Of a stretch of DNA of 64,000 bases, positions 24,420-32,911 are shown in pieces (within the stretch, counting starts at the first letter, position 1; the number at the start of each line of letters is the position of its first letter). The position numbers and the translations under genes are program-made. The stretch lies in assembly GCA_963721435.1 (NCBI GenBank), contig CAVRJC010000007.1:145951-209950 (forward strand), written 5' to 3'. Source of the DNA: CAVRJC01 sp963721435 (GTDB lineage: Bacteria; Actinomycetota; Acidimicrobiia; IMCC26256; DASPTH01). The notes under the pieces were generated by a model. The model searched no databases and was not told the DNA's origin. It saw only the letters and a list, made by a program, of their open reading frames with translations.

Positions 24420-25247
24420 GTGGCGAAGTCAAGACATGAAGCGATGCTCGACGACCTGGTCGTGAAGCCGGGCGAGCCGGCGCGCCTGGCCAAGCGCAGC
24501 CCCGATCCGCGCCTCGGCGTCGACGACAAGATCGATGGTCGCTCCCGGGTGCTCGAGCTCCAGGCCCGGCTCGACGAGCTGCACAACCGCTTGTGGGCGG
24601 AGGCGAAGCGCAGCGTCGTCCTCGTGCTCCAGGGGATGGACGCGGCGGGGAAGGACGGGACCATCCGGCGGGTCATCACCGGCCTCAACCCACAGGGATG
24701 CTCGGTGACCAACTTCAAGATCCCGACCGACGTGGCCCTGGCGCACGACTACCTGTGGCGGGTGCACAACGCGATGCCCGCACGCGGCATCCTCGGGGTG
24801 TTCAACCGCTCCCACTACGAAGACGTCGTCGCCGCCCGCATCACCGGGGTCGTCGACACGAAGCGGTGCGAGCAGCGTTACCACCACATCCGGGAATTCG
24901 AGCGGATGCTGGGGGACGAGGGCACCACCATGGTCAAGGTGTTCCTCCACGTCTCCAAGGACGAGCAGCGCCGGCGCCTCCAGGAGCGCATCGACGACCC
25001 CGAGAAGAACTGGAAGTTCCATCGTTCCGACCTCGAGGTGCGGGCACGGTGGGACGAGTACCAGCAGGTGTACGAGGAGGCGATCACCGCCACGTCCACC
25101 GATTGGGCACCCTGGTACGTCGTGCCCGCCGACCACAAGTCCGTCCGGGACGTCGCCGTGGGCGAGGCGCTCCTGGAGGTCTTCGAGCGCCTCGACCCCC
25201 GAATTCCCGACCCCGAGCCGGGGCTCGAAGGCGTGATCGTCGAGTAA
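24420..25247 (+). CDS. ppk2: Polyphosphate kinase 2 family protein
   Basis: A 275-residue soluble kinase that transfers phosphate between polyphosphate and nucleotides. Walker A is GMDAAGKDGT at about residues 72-81. Walker B is in GVFNRSHYEDV, and the lid module carries RRRLQERIDDPEKNWKF. The order and spacing match single-domain PPK2 enzymes (about 270-300 aa). The VDTKRCEQRYHHIREFERML block and the absence of a fused second domain suggest the class III or class I group; nucleotide preference cannot be settled by eye. GTG 24420 is placed by the TAGTCT promoter. Confidence 0.93.
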   Translation: MAKSRHEAMLDDLVVKPGEPARLAKRSPDPRLGVDDKIDGRSRVLELQARLDELHNRLWAEAKRSVVLVLQGMDAAGKDGTIRRVITGLNPQGCSVTNFKIPTDVALAHDYLWRVHNAMPARGILGVFNRSHYEDVVAARITGVVDTKRCEQRYHHIREFERMLGDEGTTMVKVFLHVSKDEQRRRLQERIDDPEKNWKFHRSDLEVRARWDEYQQVYEEAITATSTDWAPWYVVPADHKSVRDVAVGEALLEVFERLDPRIPDPEPGLEGVIVE

Positions 25248-25299
25248 TCCCGTTCTCGACTGGTCTGGGTCGGCGATCATCGGCCACAATGGTCACTTC

Positions 25300-25968
25300 A
25301 TGGACGTCGAGTCGCGTGATTCCGTCTCTCTGAAACCGGCCGAGCTCGATGAGCTCGGTTTGCTTGTTTCCGAGATTGGCCTGCCTCTGCACGACGAACA
25401 GCTCGACGGTCACGTCGAGCAGTTCCCGCTGGTGGCCATCGCGGCCATCGACGGCGAGCCGCAGGGCTTCCTGTTCGGCTCCCTGGAGCGGATCGGTGGC
25501 ACACCGTGCATCCTGTGGGGCCTCGGTGGCGTCCGGCGGGGCCGCAACGCCCGCCCGGCGCTCGACGGCCTGGTCGCGGAGCTGTACCGGCGGGCGGCGA
25601 TCTCGTTCCCCGACGAAGACGTGCTGGTGGCGGGCCGGATCGCCCACCCGGGCGCCTATTCGCTGTTCGGCGTGCTCGTCGACGTGTGTCCCCGCCCCAA
25701 GTACACGCCCAACGGCGAGGAGCGGGCCTGGGGCCGGCGACTGGCCCGGCGCTTCGGCTGCGACGCCCGCTACGACGAGCGCTCCTTCCGCCTCACTGCG
25801 CACGGCGTCCCCGAGCTGGTGCTCGACGCCCGGGTGGTCAAGGCGGGCGGCAAGGTCGCGGCGGAGCTGATCGGCGAGGTCGATCCCTCCAACGGTGAAG
25901 CCGTCATCGCGTACGGCTGGGCGATGGCCGAGGCCCTCGCCGACGGCCTCTCCACTCCCAAGTCCTGA
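25300..25968 (+). CDS. Conserved hypothetical protein, possibly GNAT-like, 222 aa
   Basis: A 222-residue soluble protein. A run of alternating strands (FPLVAIAAIDGEPQGFLFGS, then RIGGTPCILWGLGGVRRGRN) followed by a helix (RPALDGLVAELYRRA) resembles an N-acetyltransferase core, with GVRRGRNA in the place where acetyl-CoA binds. This is only a fold guess and the usual R/Q-x-x-G-x-A loop is not exact. The C terminus (VAAELIGEVDPSNGEAVIAY) is unassigned. ATG 25300 is the first good start. The TGA stop lies inside the outer arm of the large hairpin that follows. Confidence 0.6.
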   Translation: MDVESRDSVSLKPAELDELGLLVSEIGLPLHDEQLDGHVEQFPLVAIAAIDGEPQGFLFGSLERIGGTPCILWGLGGVRRGRNARPALDGLVAELYRRAAISFPDEDVLVAGRIAHPGAYSLFGVLVDVCPRPKYTPNGEERAWGRRLARRFGCDARYDERSFRLTAHGVPELVLDARVVKAGGKVAAELIGEVDPSNGEAVIAYGWAMAEALADGLSTPKS

Positions 25969-26034
25969 CCTTCAGGGGTTTTGGCGTCGGTAAGGCCCCT
26001 TCTGGGGGCCTTACCGACGCCAAAACCGGTCAGG
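25964..26034. terminator. Perfect 23-bp bidirectional hairpin between convergent genes
   Basis: Positions 25977-25999 and 26005-26027 are exact reverse complements (23 bp, starting GGTTTTGGCGTCGG) around the 5-base loop TTCTG. CCCC/GGGG sits at the loop and GGTTTT/AAAACC at the base, so either strand gives a stem followed by U-rich bases. An outer 7-bp arm, CCTGACC (25964-25970) with GGTCAGG (26028-26034), contains the TGA stops of both flanking genes. Confidence 0.85.
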
Positions 26035-28066
26035 GCTGGAGTTGCGTGTCCAGCTGGGCGCGGAGTGACTCGGGGTCGGTGACGGGCAGGTCGCACACGA
26101 AGTGGCGGCACACGAACGCCGTCGGTCGCTCGACCGCGGTGCGGCCGGTCAGCAACGGCGTGAGGGTGTCGTCCGATCCCGGGGTCGCGACGACGTGCAC
26201 CGAGGCGGGGAGCACCCGCCCGTGAACCTCGGCGACCAAGGCGGCCGTCACCGGGTCCTCGGGATCGCCGACGATCACGACCTCGAGCGGGGAGAGCGTG
26301 ATTCGCTCCACCGCGCCGAGCAGGTACGCGAACGCGCTCGGGTGCTCGCCGACGACGGGTGCGAGCGCGCCGACCCACCGCGCGGCTCGGGTTGCGTACG
26401 CGTCGTCACCGGTGAGCGCAGCGAGACGCAGGAGACCCGATGCCGCGAGCGAGTTCTCCGACGGCGTCGCATTGTCCTGGTAGTCCTTCGGGCGGACGAT
26501 CAGCGCTTCGGCGTCGGTGCCGGTCGTGAAGAACCCGCCGCGCTCGTCGTCGGCGAAGAGCCGTATGAGCTCGTCGGCGACGCCACGCGCGTCCGCCAAC
26601 CACGCGACGTCATCGACCTCGGCCAACGTGAGCAGCGCTTCGAGGAGCGCCGCGTAGTCCTCGGCGTAGGCGACGAGCGCGGCGCGGCCGTTCTGCCACG
26701 ACCGCAGGAGACGGCCGTCGTCGCGTCGCATCTGCGTGAGGAGGAAGCGCGCGTTCGCGCGCGCCGCGTCCATCCAGTCGACGCGTGCGAACGCCGCCGC
26801 CGACTCCGCGAGCGCGCGGAGGAACAGCGCGTTCCAGCCGAGCAGGACCTTGTCGTCGAGACCCGGCCGCACGCGCGTGCTACGCGCATCGAGGAGCACG
26901 CGACGCACGCGCGTGACGGCGTCGGGACGGTCTTCCGTGCGGTCGACGACGTGCAGGATGTTGCCGCGATAGCCGGTGTGCGGATCCTCGAAGTTGCCGG
27001 CCGCGGTCACGCCGAAGTACCGGATGACCTCGGTCGCGTCGACGCCGGCGAGCGTCTCGATCTGCTCGAGCGACCACAGGTAGAACTTGCCCTCGATGCC
27101 TTCGGAGTCGGCGTCCTCTGCGGAGTAGAAGCCGCCGTCGGGATGCCGAAGATCCCGCAGCACGTACTCGATCGTCTCCTCGACGATGCGCGCGTACCGG
27201 GGCTGGTGGGTCACGAGCCACCCCTGCACGTACGCGCGCGTGAGCAGCGCCTCGTCGTACAGCATCTTCTCGAAGTGGGGGACGAGCCAGTACGCGTCGA
27301 CCGAGTAGCGGTGGAAGCCTCCGCCGATCTGGTCGTACATGCCGCCGGCCGCCATCGCGTCGAGCGAGACCGTGATCATCTCGAGCGTCTCGGGTGCGGG
27401 GTCGCGCGCCGCCACGTCGAGGAGGAAGCTCAGCGTCATCGCCTGTGGGAACTTGGGTGCGCGGCCGAAGCCCCCGAAGCGCTGGTCGAACTGTCCCCGC
27501 AGCCGGTCGACCGCGGTGGTGAGGATCTCCGGGGAGACCGCACTCGTGGCGCCGCCGGTGCCGATCGACGTGGTCTCGGCGATCGCGGCGCGCAGCTTCT
27601 CGGCCTGCTCGAGGAGGTCACCGCGCCGTTCGCGCCACGCCTCGTCGACCGCGTCCATGACGCGTGGGAAGCCGGGCATGCCCTGGCGATCTTCCTTCGG
27701 CCAGTACGTGCCGCCGAAGAAGGGGCGCCCCTCGGGGTCGAGGAAGACGGTCATCGGCCACCCGCCGCCGCCGGTCATCGCCTGCACTGCCTGCATGTAG
27801 ATCGCGTCGACGTCGGGTCGTTCCTCGCGGTCGACCTTCACGCACACGAACCGGTCGTTCATCGTCGCGGCGACGTCCGCGTCTTCGAACGACTCGTGTG
27901 CCATCACGTGGCACCAGTGGCACGACGAGTAGCCGACGGACAGCAGCACCGGCTTGTCCTCGGCGCGGGCGCGCGCGAACGCCTCGTCGCCCCACGGGTA
28001 CCAGTCGACGGGATTGTCGGCGTGTTGGCGGAGGTACGGGCTCGTCTCGGAGGCCAGGCGGTTCAC
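26030..28066 (-). CDS. DUF255 thioredoxin-domain protein (YyaL/SPATA20 family)
   Basis: A 678-residue protein. Residues 1-160 are a thioredoxin-like DUF255 domain with the family signature RLASETSPYLRQHADNPVDW, the C-x-x-C redox site in SSCHWCHVMAHESFED (about residues 48-51), and FVCVKVDREERPDVD. The rest is an (alpha/alpha)6-barrel like N-acylglucosamine 2-epimerases: GGFGRAPKFPQAM, GGGFHRYSVD, WLVPHFEKMLYDEALL, GFYSAEDADSEG. Substrate is unknown for the family; a link to sugar or thiol chemistry is inferred. The start is GTG 28066, as it gives the canonical N terminus. It is divergent from the methyltransferase gene. Confidence 0.92.
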   Translation of the reverse strand: MNRLASETSPYLRQHADNPVDWYPWGDEAFARARAEDKPVLLSVGYSSCHWCHVMAHESFEDADVAATMNDRFVCVKVDREERPDVDAIYMQAVQAMTGGGGWPMTVFLDPEGRPFFGGTYWPKEDRQGMPGFPRVMDAVDEAWRERRGDLLEQAEKLRAAIAETTSIGTGGATSAVSPEILTTAVDRLRGQFDQRFGGFGRAPKFPQAMTLSFLLDVAARDPAPETLEMITVSLDAMAAGGMYDQIGGGFHRYSVDAYWLVPHFEKMLYDEALLTRAYVQGWLVTHQPRYARIVEETIEYVLRDLRHPDGGFYSAEDADSEGIEGKFYLWSLEQIETLAGVDATEVIRYFGVTAAGNFEDPHTGYRGNILHVVDRTEDRPDAVTRVRRVLLDARSTRVRPGLDDKVLLGWNALFLRALAESAAAFARVDWMDAARANARFLLTQMRRDDGRLLRSWQNGRAALVAYAEDYAALLEALLTLAEVDDVAWLADARGVADELIRLFADDERGGFFTTGTDAEALIVRPKDYQDNATPSENSLAASGLLRLAALTGDDAYATRAARWVGALAPVVGEHPSAFAYLLGAVERITLSPLEVVIVGDPEDPVTAALVAEVHGRVLPASVHVVATPGSDDTLTPLLTGRTAVERPTAFVCRHFVCDLPVTDPESLRAQLDTQLQP

Positions 28067-28090
28067 AGGTGGCAGTCTCGCAGGCCGTCG

Positions 28091-28096
28091 TAGAGT
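28091..28096 (+). promoter_or_regulatory. -10 hexamer TAGAGT of the O-methyltransferase
   Basis: TAGAGT is followed after 7 bases by ATG 28104. On the other strand GAGACT (28074-28079) is 7 bases from the DUF255 start, so this gap may hold two divergent leaderless promoters. Confidence 0.45.
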
Positions 28097-28103
28097 GCCC
28101 CTC

Positions 28104-28769
28104 ATGGAAGCACGCAGACGCAGCCGATTCACCGATCCCGCGATCGACCAGTACTCGTCAGCGCACTCGACCGGGCCCGACCGCCATCAAGTCGAGTTGC
28201 AGGAGATCACGCGCGAGCAGACCGGCGACCGCGCAGGCATGCAGATCGGCGACGACCAGGCCGTCCTCATGGAGATCATCGTGCGGGCGATGGGCGCGAA
28301 GCGGGCCGTCGAGGTCGGCACGTTCACCGGCTACTCCGCGCTCGCCATCGCGCGCGGCCTCGGCGTCGGCGGCAGGCTCCTCTGTTGCGACGTCAGTGAA
28401 GAGTGGACGGCCATCGCCCGCGACGCGTGGAAGCGCGCCGAGGTGGCCGACCGCATCGAGCTCAAGATCGGGCCCGCGGTCGAGACGCTGCGCGCGTTGC
28501 CGCGCGAGGAGCAGTTCGACTTCGCGTTCATCGACGCCGACAAGCCGGCGTATCCCGCGTACTACGACGAGATCCTCCCGCGGCTCCGGCGCGGCGGCCT
28601 GATGTTGATCGACAACGTGCTACAAGCCGGCCGCGTGATCGATCACAAGAGCGCCGATGTCAACGTCATCGCGATCCGCTCCCTCAACGACACCATCGTG
28701 AACGATCCGCGTGTGATCGTCGTGCTGCTGCCGATCGGCGACGGCGTGAGCGTCGTCCAGAAGCTCTAG
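28104..28769 (+). CDS. Class I SAM-dependent O-methyltransferase (COMT-like family 3)
   Basis: A 221-residue enzyme that methylates hydroxyl groups, usually catechols, with a divalent metal. Motif I is RAVEVGTFTGYSALAIARGL, followed by acidic Asp in LLCCDVSEEW. The metal and substrate segment is FAFIDADKPAYPAYYDEIL, then GGLMLIDNVLQAGRV and a C-terminal VVLLPIGDGVSVVQK. Length and motif order match caffeoyl-CoA/catechol methyltransferases. Its TAG stop shares the palindromic tetramer CTAG (28766-28769) with the stop of the convergent ligase gene. Confidence 0.93.
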   Translation: MEARRRSRFTDPAIDQYSSAHSTGPDRHQVELQEITREQTGDRAGMQIGDDQAVLMEIIVRAMGAKRAVEVGTFTGYSALAIARGLGVGGRLLCCDVSEEWTAIARDAWKRAEVADRIELKIGPAVETLRALPREEQFDFAFIDADKPAYPAYYDEILPRLRRGGLMLIDNVLQAGRVIDHKSADVNVIAIRSLNDTIVNDPRVIVVLLPIGDGVSVVQKL

Positions 28770-30379
28770 CCCACGATCTCGAGTCTGGCCATCGCGGTCG
28801 ATTTCGCCCAGCGATAGTCGGGCTTGCCCGACGGCGAGCGCACGATCGCGTCGACCACGACGAGATCGCGCGGCACCTTGTAGCGGGCGACGTGCGCGCC
28901 GGCATGTTCGGCGAGCTCGTCGAGCGTGACGGTGGCCCCGGGGCGGAGCTGCGCCACTGCGACGACGCGTTCACCCCATCGATCGTCGGGCACGCCGACG
29001 ACCACGGCGTCGAAGACCGCGTCGTGCGACTTCAGCACGCCCTCGACCTCCTCGGGGTACACCTTCTCGCCGCCGGTGTTGATCGACACCGAGCCGCGCC
29101 CGAGCAGCGTGATGCTCCCGTCATCCTCGAGGCGGGCGTGGTCGCCGGGCACGGACCACCGCACGCCGTCGATCACGGGGAAGGTGGCCGCGGTCTTCTC
29201 GGGGTCCTTGTAGTAGCCGAGCGGTACGTGACCGCGACGCGCGAGCTTCCCCACGACGCCGACCGGCGTGGGCACGAGGTCGTCGTCGAGCACGACGGTC
29301 TCGTCGTTCACGCGAAAGCGCGGTGCGCGGCCCTGCCCGCTGTCGACCGCCGAGAGCGCCTGGCCCTGCGAGCCGGTCTCGGACGCGCCGAAGCCGTCGA
29401 TCAGGAGGGTTGCGGGCAGGCGCTCGGTCCACCGCTCGCGGATCGTCGGCGACAGGATCGCGCCACCTGAGAGCACGACGATGAGCGGCGAGACGTCGAC
29501 CGACGCGTCCAACCGGTCGAACGCCTCGATCAACGGGCGCGCGAACGCGTCACCGACGATCACCAGGAACGCGACCTTCTCCCGGTCGATGAGCTCCCAG
29601 GTGTGCATGGCGTCGAAGGTGCGGTCCTGGAGGAGGACCACGGTGCCGCCCGAATAGAGCGTGTTGAGCGTGACCCACTGACCGGTGCCGTGCATCAACG
29701 GGCACGCGGGATGACAGCGCAGGCCCGCGGTGAGGTCCGCCGATATGTCCTCCGGCTTGGCGATCGGCTCACCGCCGAGACCGCTTCCACCGCCCAGCGC
29801 GCCGAAGAAGATGTCTTCGGCGCGCCACATGACGCCCTTCGGGTTCCCCGTGGTGCCGCCCGTGTAGACGATGTACTGGTCGTCCGCCGAGCGGGGCCCG
29901 AAATCGCGAGCCGGTGACGCGGCCGCGAGCGCACGTTCGTACTCCGTCGCGGCGAGCGTGCCGGGGACGTCTGCTTCGGTGCCGTCTTCGATCACCACGA
30001 ACGTCGTGAGCTGCGGGAGGGTCGTGTGCACCGCCGCGAGCCGCGGCGCGAACTCGCGGTCGAACACGATCGCCTTCGAGTCGGAGTCGTCGAGCAGGTA
30101 CTGCAGCTCGTCTTCGACGTAGCGGTAGTTCACGTTGATCGGCACCGCGCGCAGCTTGTACGCCGCGAGCAGCGCCTCCACGTACTCGATGCTGTTCACG
30201 AGGTGCACGGCCACGTGATCACCCGGGCCGATGCCGTTCGCGGCGAGGTGATGTGCGAGGCGGTTGGCGCGCGCTTCGAGCTCGGCGTAACTCAGCCGTC
30301 GATCACCGCGGACGACGGCCTCGCGGTCGGGGATTGCATCGGCGACGCGCTCCCAGAGGTCGGCGAGGTTGAACTCCAC
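28766..30379 (-). CDS. Acyl-CoA synthetase (AMP-forming, FadD-like)
   Basis: A 537-residue adenylate-forming ligase that activates a carboxylic acid to acyl-CoA. The N-terminal core has LSYAELEARANRLAHHLAAN, NVNYRYVEDELQYLLDD, and the P-loop YTGGTTGNPKGVMW at about residue 170. The C-terminal lid has GRGSVSINTGGEKVYPEEVE and a final Lys in RSPSGKPDYRWAK. The substrate could be a fatty acid or a ring acid. GTG 30379 is the preferred start (TTGACT six bases upstream); TTG 30391 is an in-frame alternative. It lies downstream of the SDR gene in the same direction, after a small tandem repeat. Confidence 0.92.
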   Translation of the reverse strand: MEFNLADLWERVADAIPDREAVVRGDRRLSYAELEARANRLAHHLAANGIGPGDHVAVHLVNSIEYVEALLAAYKLRAVPINVNYRYVEDELQYLLDDSDSKAIVFDREFAPRLAAVHTTLPQLTTFVVIEDGTEADVPGTLAATEYERALAAASPARDFGPRSADDQYIVYTGGTTGNPKGVMWRAEDIFFGALGGGSGLGGEPIAKPEDISADLTAGLRCHPACPLMHGTGQWVTLNTLYSGGTVVLLQDRTFDAMHTWELIDREKVAFLVIVGDAFARPLIEAFDRLDASVDVSPLIVVLSGGAILSPTIRERWTERLPATLLIDGFGASETGSQGQALSAVDSGQGRAPRFRVNDETVVLDDDLVPTPVGVVGKLARRGHVPLGYYKDPEKTAATFPVIDGVRWSVPGDHARLEDDGSITLLGRGSVSINTGGEKVYPEEVEGVLKSHDAVFDAVVVGVPDDRWGERVVAVAQLRPGATVTLDELAEHAGAHVARYKVPRDLVVVDAIVRSPSGKPDYRWAKSTAMARLEIVG

Positions 30380-30390
30380 GGGGCGAGTCA

Positions 30391-30431
30391 ATCAGAAGAA
30401 GCCAAAATCAGAAGAAACCAAATCAGAAGAA
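30391..30431. repeat. Three copies of ATCAGAAGAA at a gene junction
   Basis: The decamer ATCAGAAGAA occurs at 30391-30400, 30407-30416 and 30422-30431, with periods of 16 and 15 bases. On the minus strand the first copy met is the end of the SDR gene (codons Phe-Phe-stop) and the others follow in the spacer before the ligase gene. Confidence 0.8.
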
Positions 30432-31232
30432 ATCGGTGCCACCGTCAACGGGGATGGTGGCACCCACCACGAAGCTCGCCAGCTCCGAGCAGAGGAACAC
30501 GACCATGGCCGCGACCTCCTCCGGCAGCCCCACCCGGCCGATGTCGTTCTCGGCGCCGTAGTCGCGGGCGATGGCCTCGTACGCGGCTTCCAGGGGCCCT
30601 TCGGGCAGACCGGTGAGGTCGGTGCCCTCCAGGTACCCGGCCAGCGTGGGCGACATCACCGTGCCCGGGGCCACCGTGTTCACGATGATGCCCTCGGGCG
30701 CGAGCGCGCGCGAGAGATTCTTGGAGGCGCTCGCCATCGCGGCCTTGGCCGCGGTGAAGCCGATGAGCCCGGGGCTCTGATGACGGATCGACGAGGCCGC
30801 GACGTTCACGACGCGTGCGAACGTGGCCTTGCGCAGGAGAGGGAGCGCCGCGCGCGTCGTGCGCACCATCGTGAGGACACCAAGATCGAACTCGTCGAGC
30901 CATTCGTTGTCGGTGAGGTCGGCGAGCCCGCCGACGTGCGCGGGGCCGACGGTGTTCACGAGCGCGTGGCACTCGCCCCACCGCTCGTCGAGGAACGTGA
31001 ACGCGGCTTCGACTTCGCCGGTGTCGAGCAGATCGCACTGCAGGCCGACTGCATCGATCGCGCCCACGCTGAGGAGCTCGTCCTCGGTCTCGCGGAGGTC
31101 GGGCTCGGTACGCGCCAGCACCGCGACCCGGCAGCCTTCGCCGGCGAGGAGATCAGCGGTGGCGCGCCCGACGCCGCGCGTACCGCCGGCGACGACCGCG
31201 GCGCGCCCGCGCAGTCCGAGGTCGAAGCTCAT
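30423..31232 (-). CDS. Short-chain dehydrogenase/reductase with atypical active site
   Basis: A 269-residue Rossmann-fold protein of the SDR family. The cofactor motif is GGTRGVGRATADLLAGEG, followed by ARTEPD, and the late PVDGGTDFF end is typical of classical SDRs. The active site departs from the rule: the segment after the catalytic-Ser strand (NVAASSIRHQSPG) reads LIGFTAAKAAMAS, so Phe stands where the Tyr of Y-x-x-x-K is expected, and the NNAG motif is VNTVG. It may be a divergent reductase or a non-catalytic binder. The start overlaps the peptidase stop by 4 bases (ATGA), so the genes are coupled. Confidence 0.88.
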   Translation of the reverse strand: MSFDLGLRGRAAVVAGGTRGVGRATADLLAGEGCRVAVLARTEPDLRETEDELLSVGAIDAVGLQCDLLDTGEVEAAFTFLDERWGECHALVNTVGPAHVGGLADLTDNEWLDEFDLGVLTMVRTTRAALPLLRKATFARVVNVAASSIRHQSPGLIGFTAAKAAMASASKNLSRALAPEGIIVNTVAPGTVMSPTLAGYLEGTDLTGLPEGPLEAAYEAIARDYGAENDIGRVGLPEEVAAMVVFLCSELASFVVGATIPVDGGTDFF

Positions 31233-32836
31233 GTGCGCACCGGCGCGAGCTCGCGCGCGAGATGCGCGGCCGTGAGGGGCTCACCCGTCGCGTGCGCGAC
31301 GAGCGCGTCCCAGCGCAACGACGCGCCGGGTGCGAACACGTCGCGCACGAGGAGCGCACCCGCCTCCTTGCGGTCGACGATCCCGCCCGCACGCGACTCG
31401 AGCGTCGCCGCGAGCTGCGAGGCGAACATCTCGCCGTACAGGTAGTTCTGGTAGTAGACGGGCGCGGCCGCGAGGTGGATCTTGGCGGCCCAGTCGGGCG
31501 CGGCGCGGCCGTCAGGGCGGCGGACGAGCTGGAACTGCTCGACCAGCTCCCACCACAGGGTGTCGAGATCGCCGTCGGGGTCGGCGTAGAGCCGCCGCTC
31601 GAACGTCGTCATCACCAGCACCCAGCGGGCGAACACGAGGAGCGCGGCTCGCCGTGCCTCCCGCAGTCGTTCGGCGAGCGCGGCGACTGCGTCGGCGTCG
31701 ACCCCGGCGACGTCGGTCAGCCACTCGGGATCGCGGGGGAGCCGGCCCATGAGCATCGCGATGCCCTCGGTGGTCAACGAGTGCGCGGGCCCGCGGAGCA
31801 ACCACGGGAGCTCGGGATCGGTCTCGCGGTCGTAGATCGCGTGGCCGAACTCATGGAGCATCGTGTCCATCCAGCGCTCGCTCGGCTCGACGTTGCAGAG
31901 CACCCGCACGTCGCCCTCGTGGTCGATGTCGATGCAGAACGCGTGCTGGCTCTTGCCGTTGCGCGCGTAGAGGTCGCTGCGTTCGAGGACTCCTCGCACG
32001 TCGAGCCCGAGGCCGTCGTAGGTGCGGATGGTCAGGGCCTCGAGGTCGGCGTCGACGAACAGGTCGTCGAGCGCGATCGCGCCCGCCGATGGCGTCTCCT
32101 GGAAGAAGGGGTCGTCGAGGTGCCACGGCCGGAGCTGGTCGACGTCGACGCCGAAGCGTGCCGCGAGCGCGGTGTCGAGCTCCTGTTTCCACGCGCGGAA
32201 CTGCTCTGCGGTCGCGCGGTCGACGTCGTCGAGGGTTGCGAACAAGCGATCCTCGTCGAGCTCGGCGGTCGCGAGTGCGAGGGCGAAGTGATCGCGGAAT
32301 CCGAGCTCGCGCGCGGCACGGTTGCGGAGCCGGGCGAGCTCCCGGAGCTGCTCTGCGACTTGACTCCCGATCTGCTTCGAGGCTTCCCAAGCAGCGCGGC
32401 GTTCGTCGTTGTCGTCGCTCGTGCGCAGGATGTCGTCGATGGCGTTGTTGTCGACGCGCCGGCCGTCGATCGTCCCGCGGAACGTGTTGAACGTCGACTC
32501 GACGCTCGTCTCGAGCTCGACGATCTCGCGCCGGAGCTCCTCCGACACCTGGTGGGGGACGAACGCGTCGTGCAGCACGTCGAGCCGGCGCCGCAGCAGC
32601 GCGTCGCCGTCATCGCCAATGTCGACGGCGGCACGAGCGGCGCAGATCTCGGCGAACAGGTCGGCGTCGGCGAGCAGTGCCTGGCGGGCGAGCTCGGCCG
32701 CGATGCGTCGCTGCTCGGCCGCCGGCGACGACCGCGTGTTCGACTCCCACCACGCTTCGGCGAGCTCGATCTCGAGCGGGCGCAGCCGAGCGGTGAGGTC
32801 GTCGACGAGCGCGCGGGCGGAACCGGGATCAGTCAT
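31229..32836 (-). CDS. Gluzincin metallopeptidase (M3/M2-like)
   Basis: A 535-residue zinc peptidase, mostly helical, without a signal peptide. The zinc motif is HEFGH at residues 328-332, and the third ligand is probably Glu357 in TTEGIAMLMG, 29 residues after the first His, the spacing of M3 oligopeptidases and close to that of M2 (ACE-like) enzymes. FCIDIDHEGDVRVLCNV lies ahead of the zinc site, and a Tyr-rich segment (AAPVYYQNYLYGEM) that often lines the substrate pocket lies later. It probably cleaves short peptides in the cytoplasm. It heads an operon with the SDR gene; TAGACT precedes the ATG by 6 bases. Confidence 0.87.
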   Translation of the reverse strand: MTDPGSARALVDDLTARLRPLEIELAEAWWESNTRSSPAAEQRRIAAELARQALLADADLFAEICAARAAVDIGDDGDALLRRRLDVLHDAFVPHQVSEELRREIVELETSVESTFNTFRGTIDGRRVDNNAIDDILRTSDDNDERRAAWEASKQIGSQVAEQLRELARLRNRAARELGFRDHFALALATAELDEDRLFATLDDVDRATAEQFRAWKQELDTALAARFGVDVDQLRPWHLDDPFFQETPSAGAIALDDLFVDADLEALTIRTYDGLGLDVRGVLERSDLYARNGKSQHAFCIDIDHEGDVRVLCNVEPSERWMDTMLHEFGHAIYDRETDPELPWLLRGPAHSLTTEGIAMLMGRLPRDPEWLTDVAGVDADAVAALAERLREARRAALLVFARWVLVMTTFERRLYADPDGDLDTLWWELVEQFQLVRRPDGRAAPDWAAKIHLAAAPVYYQNYLYGEMFASQLAATLESRAGGIVDRKEAGALLVRDVFAPGASLRWDALVAHATGEPLTAAHLARELAPVRT

Positions 32837-32842
32837 GGCGGG

Positions 32843-32848
32843 AGTCTA
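32843..32848 (-). promoter_or_regulatory. -10 hexamer TAGACT of the peptidase-SDR operon
   Basis: On the minus strand TAGACT ends 6 bases before ATG 32836, consistent with a leaderless transcript. Confidence 0.45.
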
Positions 32849-32911
32849 GAGAGCAGGCGGCGGACGGACCGCTGACGCATCGCATGGAAAGGCCGGGCCC
32901 TCGAGGGCGGG

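Noticed and set aside
22157..24439. A 760-aa frame without a break through the GT39 gene to 24439
   Set aside because: After about 23715 it becomes Arg-rich nonsense, while the +1 frame carries the conserved tail to 24395.
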